The position numbers and the translations under genes were made by a program. A stretch of 64,000 bases of DNA, taken from assembly GCA_963762435.1 (NCBI GenBank), contig CAVXLN010000040.1:124001-188000 (forward strand). Reading direction: 5' to 3'. The DNA comes from JAXDMU01 sp963762435. Its GTDB lineage: Bacteria; Pseudomonadota; Alphaproteobacteria; ATCC43930; CGMCC-115725. This document shows, in pieces, positions 1-9,869 of this stretch. The notes beneath the pieces were generated by a model that saw only the letters and a program-made list of their open reading frames with translations, was not told the origin of the DNA and ran no database searches. Numbering within the stretch: the first letter of the stretch is position 1; each line of letters starts with the position of its first letter.

Positions 1-1
1 G

Positions 2-3000
2 CGCGCCATTTGCGTGATCCTTTCCGGCACCGGGGCCGATGGCAGCTTGGGGCTGAAGGCGGTCAAGGAAAAGGGCGGCCTCGTCATCGCGCAGGATCCC
101 GACGAGGCGGGGTATGGCGGCATGCCGCGCAGCGCGCTTATGACGGGTGTGGTGGATCTGGTGCTGCCGGTCGCCGGCATTGCGGATGCGCTGGTCACCT
201 ATGGGCAGCGCATGGCGCTCGGCACGGCGCCGGGCGGCATGATCGGGGGGAATAATGCCCCTGACCGGTTGGGCGAGATCATCGACCTGCTGCGGACCCG
301 GACCGCGCACGATTTCACCCTCTACAAGCCGGGAACGCTGCGAGCGGCGGATCGAACGGCGCATGGCGATGGCTGGCAATAGCGGCCGGCAGCATGGCCC
401 GCTATGTGCGACCTTTTGCAAAACGACAAGGTCGAGCTCGACCTGCTCGCCAAGGATCTTCTCATCAACGTCACCAGCTTCTTTCGCGATCCGACAGTGT
501 TCGATCTCCTGTCGGAGAAGATCGTTCCGGACCTGGTGCGCAACCAGCCGCTCGACCAGCCGCTGCGGATCTGGATCGCGGGCTGCAGCACCGGGGAGGA
601 GACCTATTCCCTCGCCATGCTGTTTCACGAGGCGCTGACGGCGGCGCAGCGCAACATCAAGCTGCAGGTCTTCGCCTCCGATGTCGATCCGGACGCCGTG
701 GCCCAGGCGCGAGAGGGGCTTTATCCGGAAACGATCGAGGCGGAGGTGTCGCCGGAACGGCTGGCCCGCTTCTTTACCAAAGAGCCCCATGCCTATCGCG
801 TGTCGTCCGAGCTGCGCGCGGTGGTCGTCTTCACGGTGCAGGATGTGCTGGCCGACCCGCCCTTCTCGCGCCTCGATCTGGTGTCCTGCCGGAACCTTCT
901 GATCTATCTCAGGCCGGAGGCGCAGGCGAAGGTGATCTCGCTCTTCCATTTCGCGCTGCGCGAAGATGGGCTCCTGCTGCTCGGCAGCGCCGAGACGGTC
1001 GGCAATTTCGAAGATCATTTCAAGGTGATCTCAAAGCCGGCGCGGCTTTATCGGCATATCCGCCGCAGCCGCCCGGGCGAACTCTCCCTGTCGATGAACG
1101 CCGGCGATGTCCGTGTCCCGCCGCGCCCCGGCAGGACCCAGTTGGCCACACGCCAGGCCGCACTCGCCGATTTGTGCCGGCGGCTGGTGATGGAGACCTA
1201 TGCCCCGGCCGCGGTCCTGATCGATCACAAGCACGAATGCCTTTATTCGCTGGGGCCGACGGATCGCTACCTGCGCATGGCGCCGAGGCATCCGACGCAT
1301 GATCTGCTGGCCATGGCCCGCGGGGGCTTGCGGACCAAGCTCAGGTCGGCGATCCAGCAGGCCATCCAGGCGAACGCTCGGGTCGTCGTTGCCGGCGGCC
1401 GGATGACCCTCGAAGGCAAGGTTGTGTCGTTCAGCATCGCGGCACAGCCGGTTCTGAGCGAGGGCGAGGCGCTGCTGCTGATCTGCTTCGTCGACGAGCC
1501 GGCGCGGGAGCGGCGGCACGGTCAGGCGGTTATGCCGCAGGATCTGCCCCGCGTGGCGGAGCTGGAGCAGGAACTGGAGGCGACGCGAACGGAACTGCAA
1601 AGCGCCATCCGCAACCTCGAGATCTCCAGCGAAGAGCAGAAGGCGATCAACGAGGAGGCCTTGTCCGTCAATGAGGAATATCAGTCGACGAACGAAGAGC
1701 TGCTGACCTCGAAAGAGGAGCTGCAGTCGCTCAACGAGGAACTGACCGCGCTCAACAGCCAGCTTCAGGAGACGCTGGAGCGGCAGCGGACGACCTCCAA
1801 CGATCTGCAAAATGTCCTCTACAGCACCGAGGTCGCGACGCTGTTCCTCGACACCGACCTCAAGATCCGCTTCTTCACCCCGGCGACGAGATCGCTGTTC
1901 AACGTCATTCCGACGCGATATCGGCCGCCCGCTCGCCGATCTGACATCGCTCGCCGCCGACGGCGCGCTGCTGGCCGACGCGCTCGACGGTGCTGCGGAA
2001 CTCTCTCCCGCATGGAGCGCGAGATCGAGGCGCAGCGCGGCATCTGGTTCATCCGCCGGATCTTGCCCTACCGCACCGAAGGCAACGGCGTCGAAGGCGT
2101 GGTCATCACCTTTACCGACATCACCGAGCGCAAGCGGGCGGCGAAGGCGCTGGAGGCGGCCAAGCAGCAGGCGGAAGCGGCGAATGTCGCGAAATCGCGC
2201 TTTCTCGCCGCCGCCAGCCACGATCTGCGCCAGCCGCTGCAGACGCTGGCCTTGCTCCAGGGCCTGCTGGCGAAAAACGTCGAAGGCGAGCCCGGGCAGA
2301 AGCTGGTCACCCGGCTCGACGAGACCTTGGGCGCCATGTCGGGCATGCTGAACACCCTGCTCGACATCAACCAGATCGAGGCCGGCACCGTCCGCGCCGA
2401 GATGTCGACCTTCCCGATCGCCGAGCTGTTCGACCGGCTGCGGGACGAGTTCACCTATCATGCCCAGGCGAAGCGGCTCCAGCTGCGGGTCGTCCCGTGC
2501 AGCCTGTCGATCCACAGCGACCCGCGTCTGCTCGAGCAGATGATCCGCAACCTGCTGTCGAATGCCCTGAAATACACGAAGAGCGGCAAGGTGCTGCTCG
2601 GTTGCCGCCGGCACGAAGGAATGCTGAGCATCGAGATCTGGGACACCGGCATCGGCATTCCCGAGGCCGAGCTGCAAGCGATCTTCGAGGAATATCATCA
2701 GCTCGACAATGCCGGCGCGCGAACGGAGCCGCGGCCTCGGCCTCGGCCTCTCCATCGTGCAGCGCTTGGGGGAATTGCTGGGTCACCGGGTGCGCGTGCG
2801 CTCGTGGACGGGCAAGGGTTCCGTCTTTGCCGTCGAAATCGCGCTGCCGCCGAGCGGATCGGTCCCGCCGTCCGAGCAGCGCCTGCTCGGCAAGGTTCAG
2901 GCAAGTGCCCGCGATCTTCCCGATACCGGCCTGATCCTGGTCGTCGAAGACGATCCGGAAGTGCGCGAGCTCCTCGAGCTTTTCCTTCTGGGCGAGGGCC

Positions 3001-3950
3001 ATCGCGTGGTGGCGGTGTCGGACGGCATCGCCGCCTTGGACCTGATCCGCGGGACGGTCCGGCCCGACCTGATCCTGACGGATTACAATCTGCCGAATGG
3101 AATGGATGGGCTTGAGCTTGCGGCCAAGCTGCGGGAGCGGCTGCATTTTCAGATCCCGGTCATCATTCTGACCGGGGACATCTCGACCGGCAGCATCGGG
3201 CTTCCGGACTGCGTGTCGCTCAACAAGCCCGTGAAATTGACAGAGCTGACGCAAGCGATCCAGCGCTTGCTGACAGGGCCGCGCTCGCGTGCGTCCCATC
3301 CCGCCGAAGCGATCGGCAGGCCGGGGCCGCCGATCATCTTCGTCGTCGATGACGACAGCCAAATCCGCGAGACGATCCGCGCCGTCCTCGAGGAAGAGGG
3401 CCGCACCGTCGAGGATTATGCGAGCTGCGAGGCATTCCTCGACGCCTATCGGCCGGGGCCCGCGGACTGCCTGCTGGTCGATGCCTATCTGCCCGGCATG
3501 AACGGGCTTGAATTGCTGGGACGGCTGAAGGCGGCAGGCCACCAGGTGCCGTCGATCATGATCACCGGCACCAGCGACGTGCCGATGGCGGTTCGAGCGA
3601 TGAAGGCGGGCGCCTCCGACTTCATCGAGAAGCCGATCGGCCACGACGAGTTGCTTGCCGCGATCGACCGTGCGCTCGAGCAATCGCGGGACGCGAGCAA
3701 GCTATCGGCTGCGCGCGAGGCGGCCATGAGCCATGTCGCCGGCCTGACGCTGCGGCAGCGCGAGATCATGGATCTCGTTCTCGCCGGGCATCCCAGCAAG
3801 AACATCGCGGCCGATCTTGGCATCAGCCAGCGCACGGTCGAGAATCACCGCGCCCAGATCATGCGGAGGACGGGGGCGAAATCGCTTCCGGCCTTGGCGC
3901 GGCTGGCCCTCGCGGCAGCCGCGATCGGAGCGGGCGAACCCGCCGATTGA
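2..3950 (+). pseudogene. CheB-CheR-PAS-histidine kinase-REC-REC-LuxR fusion, 5' partial, frameshifted
   Basis: This is a chemotaxis-type signalling fusion whose 5' end lies outside the window. In order it shows the CheB methylesterase C-terminus (SGTGADGS holds the catalytic Asp), a CheR methyltransferase (SAM motif GCSTGEETYSLAML near 580-620), a Glu-rich coiled coil (about 1555-1790), a PAS domain, a HisKA domain (AASHDLRQPLQTL, about 2210-2240), a HATPase domain (NLLSNALKY, DTGIGI), two receiver domains and a LuxR-type HTH. The reading frame is broken by extra single bases at about 343, 378/379, 409, 1916, 1989, 1999 and 2714. Removing all seven gives 3942 nt, exactly 1314 codons, and restores family-like segments such as GTLRRRIERRMAMAG and PTDIGRPLADLTS. 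The first two clusters of three restore frame locally; the last does not. It is either a decaying gene or a run of sequence errors. Confidence 0.85.
2709..3950 (+). CDS. Intact 3' reading frame of the fusion: kinase C-lobe end, two REC domains, LuxR HTH
   Basis: This stretch stays open after the insertion at 2714 and could be called as a separate response regulator. It begins with the kinase G2 box (RGLGLGLSIVQRLG). The first receiver follows, with acidic VVEDDPE and phospho-acceptor LILTDYNLP. The second receiver has VVDDDS, phospho-acceptor LLVDAYLPGMNG and the TSD...K signature (GASDFIEKP). It ends in a FixJ/LuxR HTH (LTLRQREIMDLVLAG, then SQRTVENHRAQIMRR). The first ATG lies inside the ATP-binding G2 box, so it is unlikely to be a natural start. 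I read it as the C-terminal part of the upstream fusion rather than a separate gene. A FixJ-like output suggests the original protein coupled phosphorelay to transcription. Confidence 0.6.
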   Translation: MPARERSRGLGLGLSIVQRLGELLGHRVRVRSWTGKGSVFAVEIALPPSGSVPPSEQRLLGKVQASARDLPDTGLILVVEDDPEVRELLELFLLGEGHRVVAVSDGIAALDLIRGTVRPDLILTDYNLPNGMDGLELAAKLRERLHFQIPVIILTGDISTGSIGLPDCVSLNKPVKLTELTQAIQRLLTGPRSRASHPAEAIGRPGPPIIFVVDDDSQIRETIRAVLEEEGRTVEDYASCEAFLDAYRPGPADCLLVDAYLPGMNGLELLGRLKAAGHQVPSIMITGTSDVPMAVRAMKAGASDFIEKPIGHDELLAAIDRALEQSRDASKLSAAREAAMSHVAGLTLRQREIMDLVLAGHPSKNIAADLGISQRTVENHRAQIMRRTGAKSLPALARLALAAAAIGAGEPAD

Positions 3951-3956
3951 TCGCCA

Positions 3957-3976
3957 GTCCGGCAGAGAGGCCGGAC
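3957..3976. terminator. Hairpin between convergent genes
   Basis: A 7-bp perfect stem, GTCCGGC/GCCGGAC, with loop AGAGAG lies between the stop of the regulator fusion and the stop of mscL on the other strand. There is no clear T-tract on either side, so it is at best a candidate bidirectional terminator. Confidence 0.4.
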
Positions 3977-3981
3977 CCCGG

Positions 3982-4392
3982 CTAACGCTGCTTCAGCAAA
4001 TCCCGGATCTCCTCCAGCAGCAGCTCGCTGCGCGGCGGGGGCGGCGGGGCGGCATCTTCCTTGGGGCCGGCGAGGCGGTTGATCTGGCGTACCAAAATGA
4101 ACACGGCGAAGGCCACGATGACGAACTTGATCACGGCGTTGATGAAGAGACCATAGTTGATGGTCACGTCGCCTGCCGTCTTGGCGGCGGCCAGCGTATC
4201 GTGTCCGCTGCCCTTGATCGTCACGAAGAAATCGGAAAAATCGATGCCGCCGATCAAGAGGCCGAGAGGTGGCATGAGCAGGTCGTTGACGAGCGAATTC
4301 ACGATGGCGGTGAAGGCTGAACCGATGATGATGCCGACCGCGAGGTCGATCACATTGCCGCGCATCGCGAATTTTTTGAACTCGTTGAGCAT
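3982..4392 (-). CDS. mscL: Large-conductance mechanosensitive channel MscL
   Basis: MscL is an inner-membrane homopentameric channel that opens at high membrane tension to release solutes during osmotic downshock. The 136-residue product has the family N-terminus (MLNEFKKFAMRGNVIDLAVG), two membrane segments (about residues 15-45 and 75-100) and a charged C-terminal helix ending in LLLEEIRDLLKQR. A short proline run (PPPPPP) precedes that helix. I chose the ATG at 4392 because GGAGG sits 6-7 nt upstream and it matches the family start; an upstream in-frame ATG would add 18 unlike residues. It is a single gene convergent with the regulator fusion. Confidence 0.95.
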   Translation of the reverse strand: MLNEFKKFAMRGNVIDLAVGIIIGSAFTAIVNSLVNDLLMPPLGLLIGGIDFSDFFVTIKGSGHDTLAAAKTAGDVTINYGLFINAVIKFVIVAFAVFILVRQINRLAGPKEDAAPPPPPRSELLLEEIRDLLKQR

Positions 4393-4541
4393 GCCTTGCC
4401 TCCGGCGGATGAGTGGAATCGAGTCAAGAGGGGCCGGGGGTTTCAAGGCAGGATTCTTTTGTCTACAAGACCCGGCAATTCAGGCCATGTTAACCACGCT
4501 GGTTCTTAGCTTCCACCCCTTAGGATGGCTCGGGGTTTGTC

Positions 4542-7007
4542 ATGGCTGACGATGGTGCTTTAGCGGCGGCGAAGCCGATGGATTTGCCCGACGAGACGAT
4601 GGAATCCTTCCAGAAGCGGTTGTCGGAGAAGCTCACCTATCAGGTGGGCTGCGATCCCGACAAGGCGACGCCCAATGAATGGCTGACGGCGCTGAGCTAT
4701 CTGGCGCGCGATCGCCTGTTCGACCGCTGGATCTGGATGCGGCGGCAGCAGTACCAGACCGACGTGAAGCGCGTCTATTACATGTCGATGGAGTTCCTGA
4801 TCGGCCGGGCGCTGTCGAACAGCCTGCTCGCCACCGGCCATTACGAGCAGTTCCGCGAGGGGCTCGCCGAAAGCGGTCATGATTTCGACGCGCTGGCCGA
4901 GCTCGAACGCGATCCCGCCCTGGGCAATGGCGGCTTGGGACGGCTCGCCGCCTGCTTCCTCGACAGCATGGCGACCCTGGAGCTGCCGGGCTTCGGCTAT
5001 GGGCTGCGCTACGAATACGGCATGTTCGCCCAGCGCATCATCGAGGGCCGCCAGACCGAGACGCCGGACAATTGGCTGCATGCGGGCTTCCCCTGGGAGA
5101 CGCCGCGGCCCGAGGTCGTCTATACGGTGAAATTCTGCGGCCGGGTCGAGCATTTCGGCAATCGCGTCGTCTGGGTCGATACCGAGGATGTCCGCGCCAT
5201 GGCGTATGACATGTTCATCCCGGGCTATCGCTCGAAGGCGGTCAACACGCTCCGCCTCTGGTCGGCCAAGGCGACCCAGGATGTCGAGATGTCGCTGTTC
5301 AATCAGGGCGACTATACGCGGGCCGTCGAGGACAAGAACCGCTCCGAGAATGTGACGCGCGTGCTCTATCCCGACGATTCATCGCGCGCCGGCCGCGAGC
5401 TTCGGCTCCGGCAGGAATATTTCTTCTGCTCGGCCTCGCTGCAGGACATCCTCAACCGCTATCTCCGCACGCACGAGGATATGGGGCGGCTCGCCGACAA
5501 GGTGGCGATCCATCTCAACGACACGCATCCGGTGCTGGCGGTCCCGGAGCTGATGCGGCTCTTGATCGATCAGCATGGCTTGAAGTGGGAGGAGGCCTGG
5601 CCGCTCTGCCAGAAGATCTTCTCCTACACCAACCACACGCTGATGCCGGAGGCGCTCGAGACCTGGCCGGTCGATCTCCTCGGCTGGGTGCTGCCGCGCC
5701 ATATGGAGATCGTGCTGCAGATCAATGAGCGCTTCCTCGAGGAGGTGCGTCTCAGCCAGCCGGAGGATCCGGATCTGCCGCGCCGGCTCTCGCTCATCGA
5801 CGAGGCGGGCGAGCGGCGCGTGCGCATGGCGTATCTGGCAGTCGTGGCGAGCCACAAGGTCAATGGTGTGTCGCAGCTCCACAGCACCTTGATGCGCGAC
5901 ACGATCTTCGCCGATTTCACCAAGATCTATCCCGACAAGTTCGTCAACAAGACCAATGGCGTCACCCCGCGCCGCTGGCTCAACCAGGCGAACCGGCCGC
6001 TGGCGGCGCTCATCGACAAGCGGATCGGCGAGAGTTGGCGCGTCGATCTCGATCAGCTGAGCAAGCTCAAGCCGCTCGCCGAGGATACCGAATTCCGCGC
6101 CCTGTTCCGCGCCGCCAAGGCTGAGAACAAGGCCCGGCTCGCCAACAAGATCCTGCACGACACCGGCATCGAGATCGATCCGCACTCGCTCTTCGACGTG
6201 CAGATCAAGCGCATCCATGAGTATAAGCGCCAGCTGCTCAATCTGCTCCATGTCGTGACCCGCTATCAGCGCATCCTGGCCGAGCCGTCGGGCCTGTTCG
6301 TGCCGCGCACGATCATCTTCTCCGGCAAGGCCGCGTCGGGCTATTTCATGGCCAAGCTGATCATTCATCTGATCAATTGCGTGGCGCAGAAGATCAACAG
6401 CGACGACCGGCTCGACGGCAAGCTCAAGGTCGTGTTCCTGCCGAATTACAGCGTCTCGGTCGCCGAGATGGTGATCCCGGCGGCCGATCTCTCGGAACAG
6501 ATCTCGACGGCCGGCACCGAGGCGTCGGGCACCGGCAATATGAAGCTCGCCTTGAACGGGGCGCTCACCATCGGCACCGAGGACGGCGCCAATGTCGAGA
6601 TCCGCGACAATGTCGGCGCCGACAATATCTTCATCTTCGGCAACAGTGCCGCCGAGGTTCGTGCGCTGCGCGCGGGCGGCTATGATCCGGGCCGGCATTA
6701 CGAGGAGAATGTCGAGCTGCACCGGGTGCTGAACCAGATCGCGTCGAATTATTTCTGCCCCGAGGCGCCGGGCCGGTTCCAGGCGATCATCGATGCGCTG
6801 CTGCGGCACGGCGATCACTATCTGCTGCTGGCCGATTATTCAGCATATGTCGAGGCGCAGGATCGGGTCGACCGCCTCTTCCAGCATCCCGAGAAATGGT
6901 CGCGCCAGGCGATCCTCAACGTCGCCGGCATGGGCCCGTTCTCGAGCGACCGGGCGATCAAGGAATATGCGACCGAGATCTGGGGCGTGGAGAAGGTGTC
7001 GCTGTAA
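4542..7007 (+). CDS. glgP: Glycogen/starch/alpha-glucan phosphorylase
   Basis: GlgP releases glucose 1-phosphate from the non-reducing ends of alpha-1,4-glucans by phosphorolysis, using pyridoxal phosphate. The 821-residue length is normal for the family. Visible family blocks are LGNGGLGRLAACFLDS (about residues 127-142), KTNGVTPRRWL, IKRIHEYKRQLLN, FSGKAASGYFMAK, and the PLP-lysine block GTEASGTGNMKLALNGAL, in which the Lys forms the Schiff base. The start ATG at 4542 has only a weak ribosome site. The debranching gene glgX follows after 136 nt that are filled by an inverted repeat, so the pair is a glycogen-breakdown unit possibly modulated by that repeat. Confidence 0.97.
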   Translation: MADDGALAAAKPMDLPDETMESFQKRLSEKLTYQVGCDPDKATPNEWLTALSYLARDRLFDRWIWMRRQQYQTDVKRVYYMSMEFLIGRALSNSLLATGHYEQFREGLAESGHDFDALAELERDPALGNGGLGRLAACFLDSMATLELPGFGYGLRYEYGMFAQRIIEGRQTETPDNWLHAGFPWETPRPEVVYTVKFCGRVEHFGNRVVWVDTEDVRAMAYDMFIPGYRSKAVNTLRLWSAKATQDVEMSLFNQGDYTRAVEDKNRSENVTRVLYPDDSSRAGRELRLRQEYFFCSASLQDILNRYLRTHEDMGRLADKVAIHLNDTHPVLAVPELMRLLIDQHGLKWEEAWPLCQKIFSYTNHTLMPEALETWPVDLLGWVLPRHMEIVLQINERFLEEVRLSQPEDPDLPRRLSLIDEAGERRVRMAYLAVVASHKVNGVSQLHSTLMRDTIFADFTKIYPDKFVNKTNGVTPRRWLNQANRPLAALIDKRIGESWRVDLDQLSKLKPLAEDTEFRALFRAAKAENKARLANKILHDTGIEIDPHSLFDVQIKRIHEYKRQLLNLLHVVTRYQRILAEPSGLFVPRTIIFSGKAASGYFMAKLIIHLINCVAQKINSDDRLDGKLKVVFLPNYSVSVAEMVIPAADLSEQISTAGTEASGTGNMKLALNGALTIGTEDGANVEIRDNVGADNIFIFGNSAAEVRALRAGGYDPGRHYEENVELHRVLNQIASNYFCPEAPGRFQAIIDALLRHGDHYLLLADYSAYVEAQDRVDRLFQHPEKWSRQAILNVAGMGPFSSDRAIKEYATEIWGVEKVSL

Positions 7008-7010
7008 ATA

Positions 7011-7138
7011 CTCCTCTCCGCCCTGGGGGGCGGAGGGGCTGGGTGAGGTGGGGGATGCTTCAACAGCCTATGCCGTCAGGAAGTTTCGAGCGTTCCCCAC
7101 CTCACCCGACCTCTCCGCCCCAATGGGGCGGAGAGGAG
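7011..7138. repeat. REP-like long inverted repeat between glgP and glgX
   Basis: Two arms of about 44 nt (7011-7054 and 7095-7138) are near-perfect reverse complements separated by a loop of about 40 nt. Each arm is itself partly palindromic (CTCTCCGCCC...GGGCGGAGAG, with GGGTGAGGTGGGG). This is the form of an intergenic REP/BIME-type element. The end of the right arm, GAGAGGAG, lies 5 nt before the glgX ATG and serves as its Shine-Dalgarno, so folding of the arms would hide that site. Confidence 0.75.
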
Positions 7139-7143
7139 ATATC

Positions 7144-9141
7144 ATGATCGAAACCGGCCGGCCCTGGCCGCTTGGGTCTCACTGGACCGGGGACGGCGTC
7201 AATTTCGCGCTCTTCTCGGCGCATGCCGACGCGGTCGAGCTGTGCCTTTATGACGAGGCGGGTGCGATCGAGACGGCGCGCTTCCTTCTGCCCGAATGCA
7301 CGGACCAGATTTGGCACGGCTTCGTGCCGGGGATCGGGCCGGGCCAGCGCTATGGCTATCGCGTCCACGGGCCTTACGATCCCGGGCGCGGCCAGCGCTT
7401 CAATGCCAACAAGCTGCTGCTCGATCCCTACGCCACAAGCTGGGACCGGTCGTTCCGCCGGGCCGACCCGGCACTCGGCCATCAGATCGGGCCGCCCGAG
7501 ACCGAAAGCGTCTTCGATCCGCGCGACAATGGCAGCACCATGGTCAAAGCCGTGGTGGCGGGACTTGAGAATTTCGACTGGCGCGGCGATCCGCGGCTGG
7601 CAACACCGCTCGCCGACAGCCTCATCTACGAGCTTCATGTCAAAGGCTTCACTTGGCTGCATCCGGGCGTGCCCGAGACGTTGCGCGGCACTTATCTCGG
7701 TCTCGCCGAGCCGGCGCCGCTGCAATATCTGAAGCGGCTGGGTGTCACCGCGGTCGAGCTGCTGCCGGTCATGGCGTTCATCGACGAGCCGATCCTGGAG
7801 GCCCGCGGGCTCGTCAATTACTGGGGCTACAATACGCTGGGCTTCTTCGTGCCGGACGATCGCTATGCGGTCGAGGATGCGGCCCGCGAATTCAAGCAGA
7901 TGGTTCAGCGGCTGCACGCGGCCGGGATCGAGGTGATCCTCGATGTCGTCTACAACCATACCGGCGAAGGCGATCAGGCCGGCCCGATCCTGAGCTTCCG
8001 CGGCATCGACAATCAGAGCTATTACCGGCTGCATCATCACGGGCATTTCGACAATCCGACCGGCACCGGCAATGCGCTCGATCTCCGGCGCGCGCCGGTC
8101 GTGCAGCTGGTCATGGACTCGCTGCGCTGGTGGGTCACCGAGTATCATGTCGATGGCTTCCGCTTCGATCTCGCGACCGTGCTGGCGCGCATTCCGGAAG
8201 CGTTTCATGCCGAGGCGCCGTTTCTGGCGGCCCTCCGCCAGGACCCGATCCTCGGCCGGGTCAAGCTGATCGCCGAGCCCTGGGATGTGCGCGGGCGCTT
8301 TACCGGCGGCTTTCCGCCCGGCTGGAGCGAATGGAACGACGGCTATCGCGACGATGTCCGGCGCTTTTTCTTGAGCCGCACGGGTGCTCGCGGGGCGTTG
8401 GCCCATCGGCTCGCCGGCTCGAGCGATCTCTTCCGGCATGACGGTCGCGCGCCCTCGGCCTCCATCAATTTCGTGACCTGCCATGACGGCTCGACGCTCG
8501 CCGACCTCGTGACGTATGAGCGCAAGCGGAACCAGGCCAATGGCGAGGAGAACCGCGACGGCTCGGGCCATGAGCACGGCTGGAACGCCGGCGTCGAGGG
8601 GCCGAGCGACGATCTCCTGATCCTGGCACGCCGCGACCGGCTGAAGCGCGCGCTGTTGGCGACGCTGATGGTGTCGCAAGGCGTGCCGATGCTGAGCATG
8701 GGCGACGAGCTTGGCCGCAGCCAGGGCGGCAACAATAATGGCTGGTGCCAGGACAGTGCGGTGAGCTGGCTGGATTGGGCCTCGGCCGATCGGGACCTGG
8801 CCGGCTTCGTGGCCGAGCTCGCGGCCCTTCGGCGCCGCTTCCCGGTGCTGCGGCATCCGCGTTGGCTCGAGGACGGCAATGCCGGCTGGTGCGGCCGCGA
8901 TGGCGGGCCGCTCGACGCCGCGCAATGGGAGGATGGCGGCGACCGGCTGCTCGGGCTCCGGCTCCATGACCCGACAGGACGCGATCTTCTGCTGCTCTTC
9001 AATGGCGGGCTCGAGCCCGCCGACGTGACGCTGCCGCCCGGCCGCTGGGGCTTGGAACTCGCAAGCGACGGCGGCGAAGCGGGCCAGCTGGGCCCGTCCT
9101 CGGTGCAGATTTTGAGCTCCCGGCAAATAAGCGCGGAATAA
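7144..9141 (+). CDS. glgX: Glycogen debranching enzyme GlgX
   Basis: GlgX is a GH13 isoamylase-type enzyme that hydrolyses alpha-1,6 branches left after phosphorylase action. The 665-residue product has an N-terminal CBM48-like domain (PWPLGSHWTGDGVNFALFS), then the catalytic barrel: VILDVVYNHTGEG, VDGFRFDLA (nucleophile Asp), LIAEPWD (acid Glu) and FVTCHDG. The MLSMGDELGRSQGGNNNGW block is typical of GlgX. The frame is open further upstream into glgP, but 7144 is chosen because GGAGAGGAG precedes this ATG and the encoded N-terminus aligns with the family. The product works with GlgP just upstream. Confidence 0.96.
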   Translation: MIETGRPWPLGSHWTGDGVNFALFSAHADAVELCLYDEAGAIETARFLLPECTDQIWHGFVPGIGPGQRYGYRVHGPYDPGRGQRFNANKLLLDPYATSWDRSFRRADPALGHQIGPPETESVFDPRDNGSTMVKAVVAGLENFDWRGDPRLATPLADSLIYELHVKGFTWLHPGVPETLRGTYLGLAEPAPLQYLKRLGVTAVELLPVMAFIDEPILEARGLVNYWGYNTLGFFVPDDRYAVEDAAREFKQMVQRLHAAGIEVILDVVYNHTGEGDQAGPILSFRGIDNQSYYRLHHHGHFDNPTGTGNALDLRRAPVVQLVMDSLRWWVTEYHVDGFRFDLATVLARIPEAFHAEAPFLAALRQDPILGRVKLIAEPWDVRGRFTGGFPPGWSEWNDGYRDDVRRFFLSRTGARGALAHRLAGSSDLFRHDGRAPSASINFVTCHDGSTLADLVTYERKRNQANGEENRDGSGHEHGWNAGVEGPSDDLLILARRDRLKRALLATLMVSQGVPMLSMGDELGRSQGGNNNGWCQDSAVSWLDWASADRDLAGFVAELAALRRRFPVLRHPRWLEDGNAGWCGRDGGPLDAAQWEDGGDRLLGLRLHDPTGRDLLLLFNGGLEPADVTLPPGRWGLELASDGGEAGQLGPSSVQILSSRQISAE

Positions 9142-9227
9142 AACCGCGCGACCTTCGATCAACAGGGCAGAGGCAGCGAGATCAGGCAACGAGGATTTGC
9201 TGCCACCAACTTATTGAGGGAAACAAT

Positions 9228-9869
9228 ATGTTCGGGCGCGCAATGCGGGCCGTGATGGCCTTTGCTGCCGGGATCGGCATGTCTGCAATTCTGGCGACGG
9301 CGAGCCACGCCTCGCCTGATCCTGGCAATCAGGCGATTGCCGATGCGCTGCATCATGGCGGCCTCGTGATCGTGCTGCGCCACGGCGCCACCTTTCCAGA
9401 TCAGGCCGATACCGACCCGCTCAATTTCGACAATGTCGCGGCCCAGCGGAACTTGAACGACCAGGGCAAGGCGCTGGCGAAGTCCTTCGGCGACGCGATC
9501 CGCCAGGTCGGCGCCCCCATCGGCAAGGTCTATACCAGCAAATACAATCGCGGCTATGAGACCGCGGTCGATGCCGGCTTCACCGAGATCGAGAAGACGG
9601 CGGATTTGACCGAAGGCGGCCTTGTCGTCACACCGAACGAGAACAAGCGCCGGGCCGACGCCTTCCGCAAGCTGATCTCGACGGCACCGGCACCTGGCAC
9701 CAACACGATCCTGGTGACGCACCAGCCCAACATCATCGCCGCCCTCGGCAAGGATTGGTTCGATGTCAAGGAAGGCGAGGCATCGATCTTCCGGCCCGAG
9801 AATGGTGGCTACACGCTCGTCGCCCGTGTGCAGATGGAGGATTGGAGCCGGATCGCTGAGGTAAAATAA
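9228..9869 (+). CDS. Exported histidine phosphatase superfamily protein
   Basis: The 213-residue product carries a signal peptide of about 28 residues (MRAVMAFAAGIGMSA, cleavage near SHAS). The phosphatase core has the RHG motif in VIVLRHGATFPD (the phospho-accepting His), an Arg in YTSKYNRGYETA and the second catalytic His in VTHQPN. It is therefore probably a periplasmic phosphatase of the histidine-acid/phosphoglycerate-mutase superfamily; the substrate cannot be read from sequence. GAGGGA lies about 7 nt before the ATG. Its stop codon directly abuts the stop of the convergent nucleotidyltransferase, with no spacer. Confidence 0.8.
   Translation: MFGRAMRAVMAFAAGIGMSAILATASHASPDPGNQAIADALHHGGLVIVLRHGATFPDQADTDPLNFDNVAAQRNLNDQGKALAKSFGDAIRQVGAPIGKVYTSKYNRGYETAVDAGFTEIEKTADLTEGGLVVTPNENKRRADAFRKLISTAPAPGTNTILVTHQPNIIAALGKDWFDVKEGEASIFRPENGGYTLVARVQMEDWSRIAEVK

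Noticed and set aside
1031..2755. A 574-codon minus-strand open frame over the chemotaxis fusion
   Set aside because: Its composition is typical of an antisense shadow, with no domain or ribosome site. The plus strand encodes clear CheR, PAS and kinase domains.
2731..2755. Tandem CCTCGG repeats
   Set aside because: They encode the normal GLGLGLS G2 box of the histidine kinase.
6793..7143. Extended N-terminus for GlgX reaching into glgP
   Set aside because: The added residues are out-of-frame glgP sequence and the inverted repeat, while a strong ribosome site and the family N-terminus begin at 7144.
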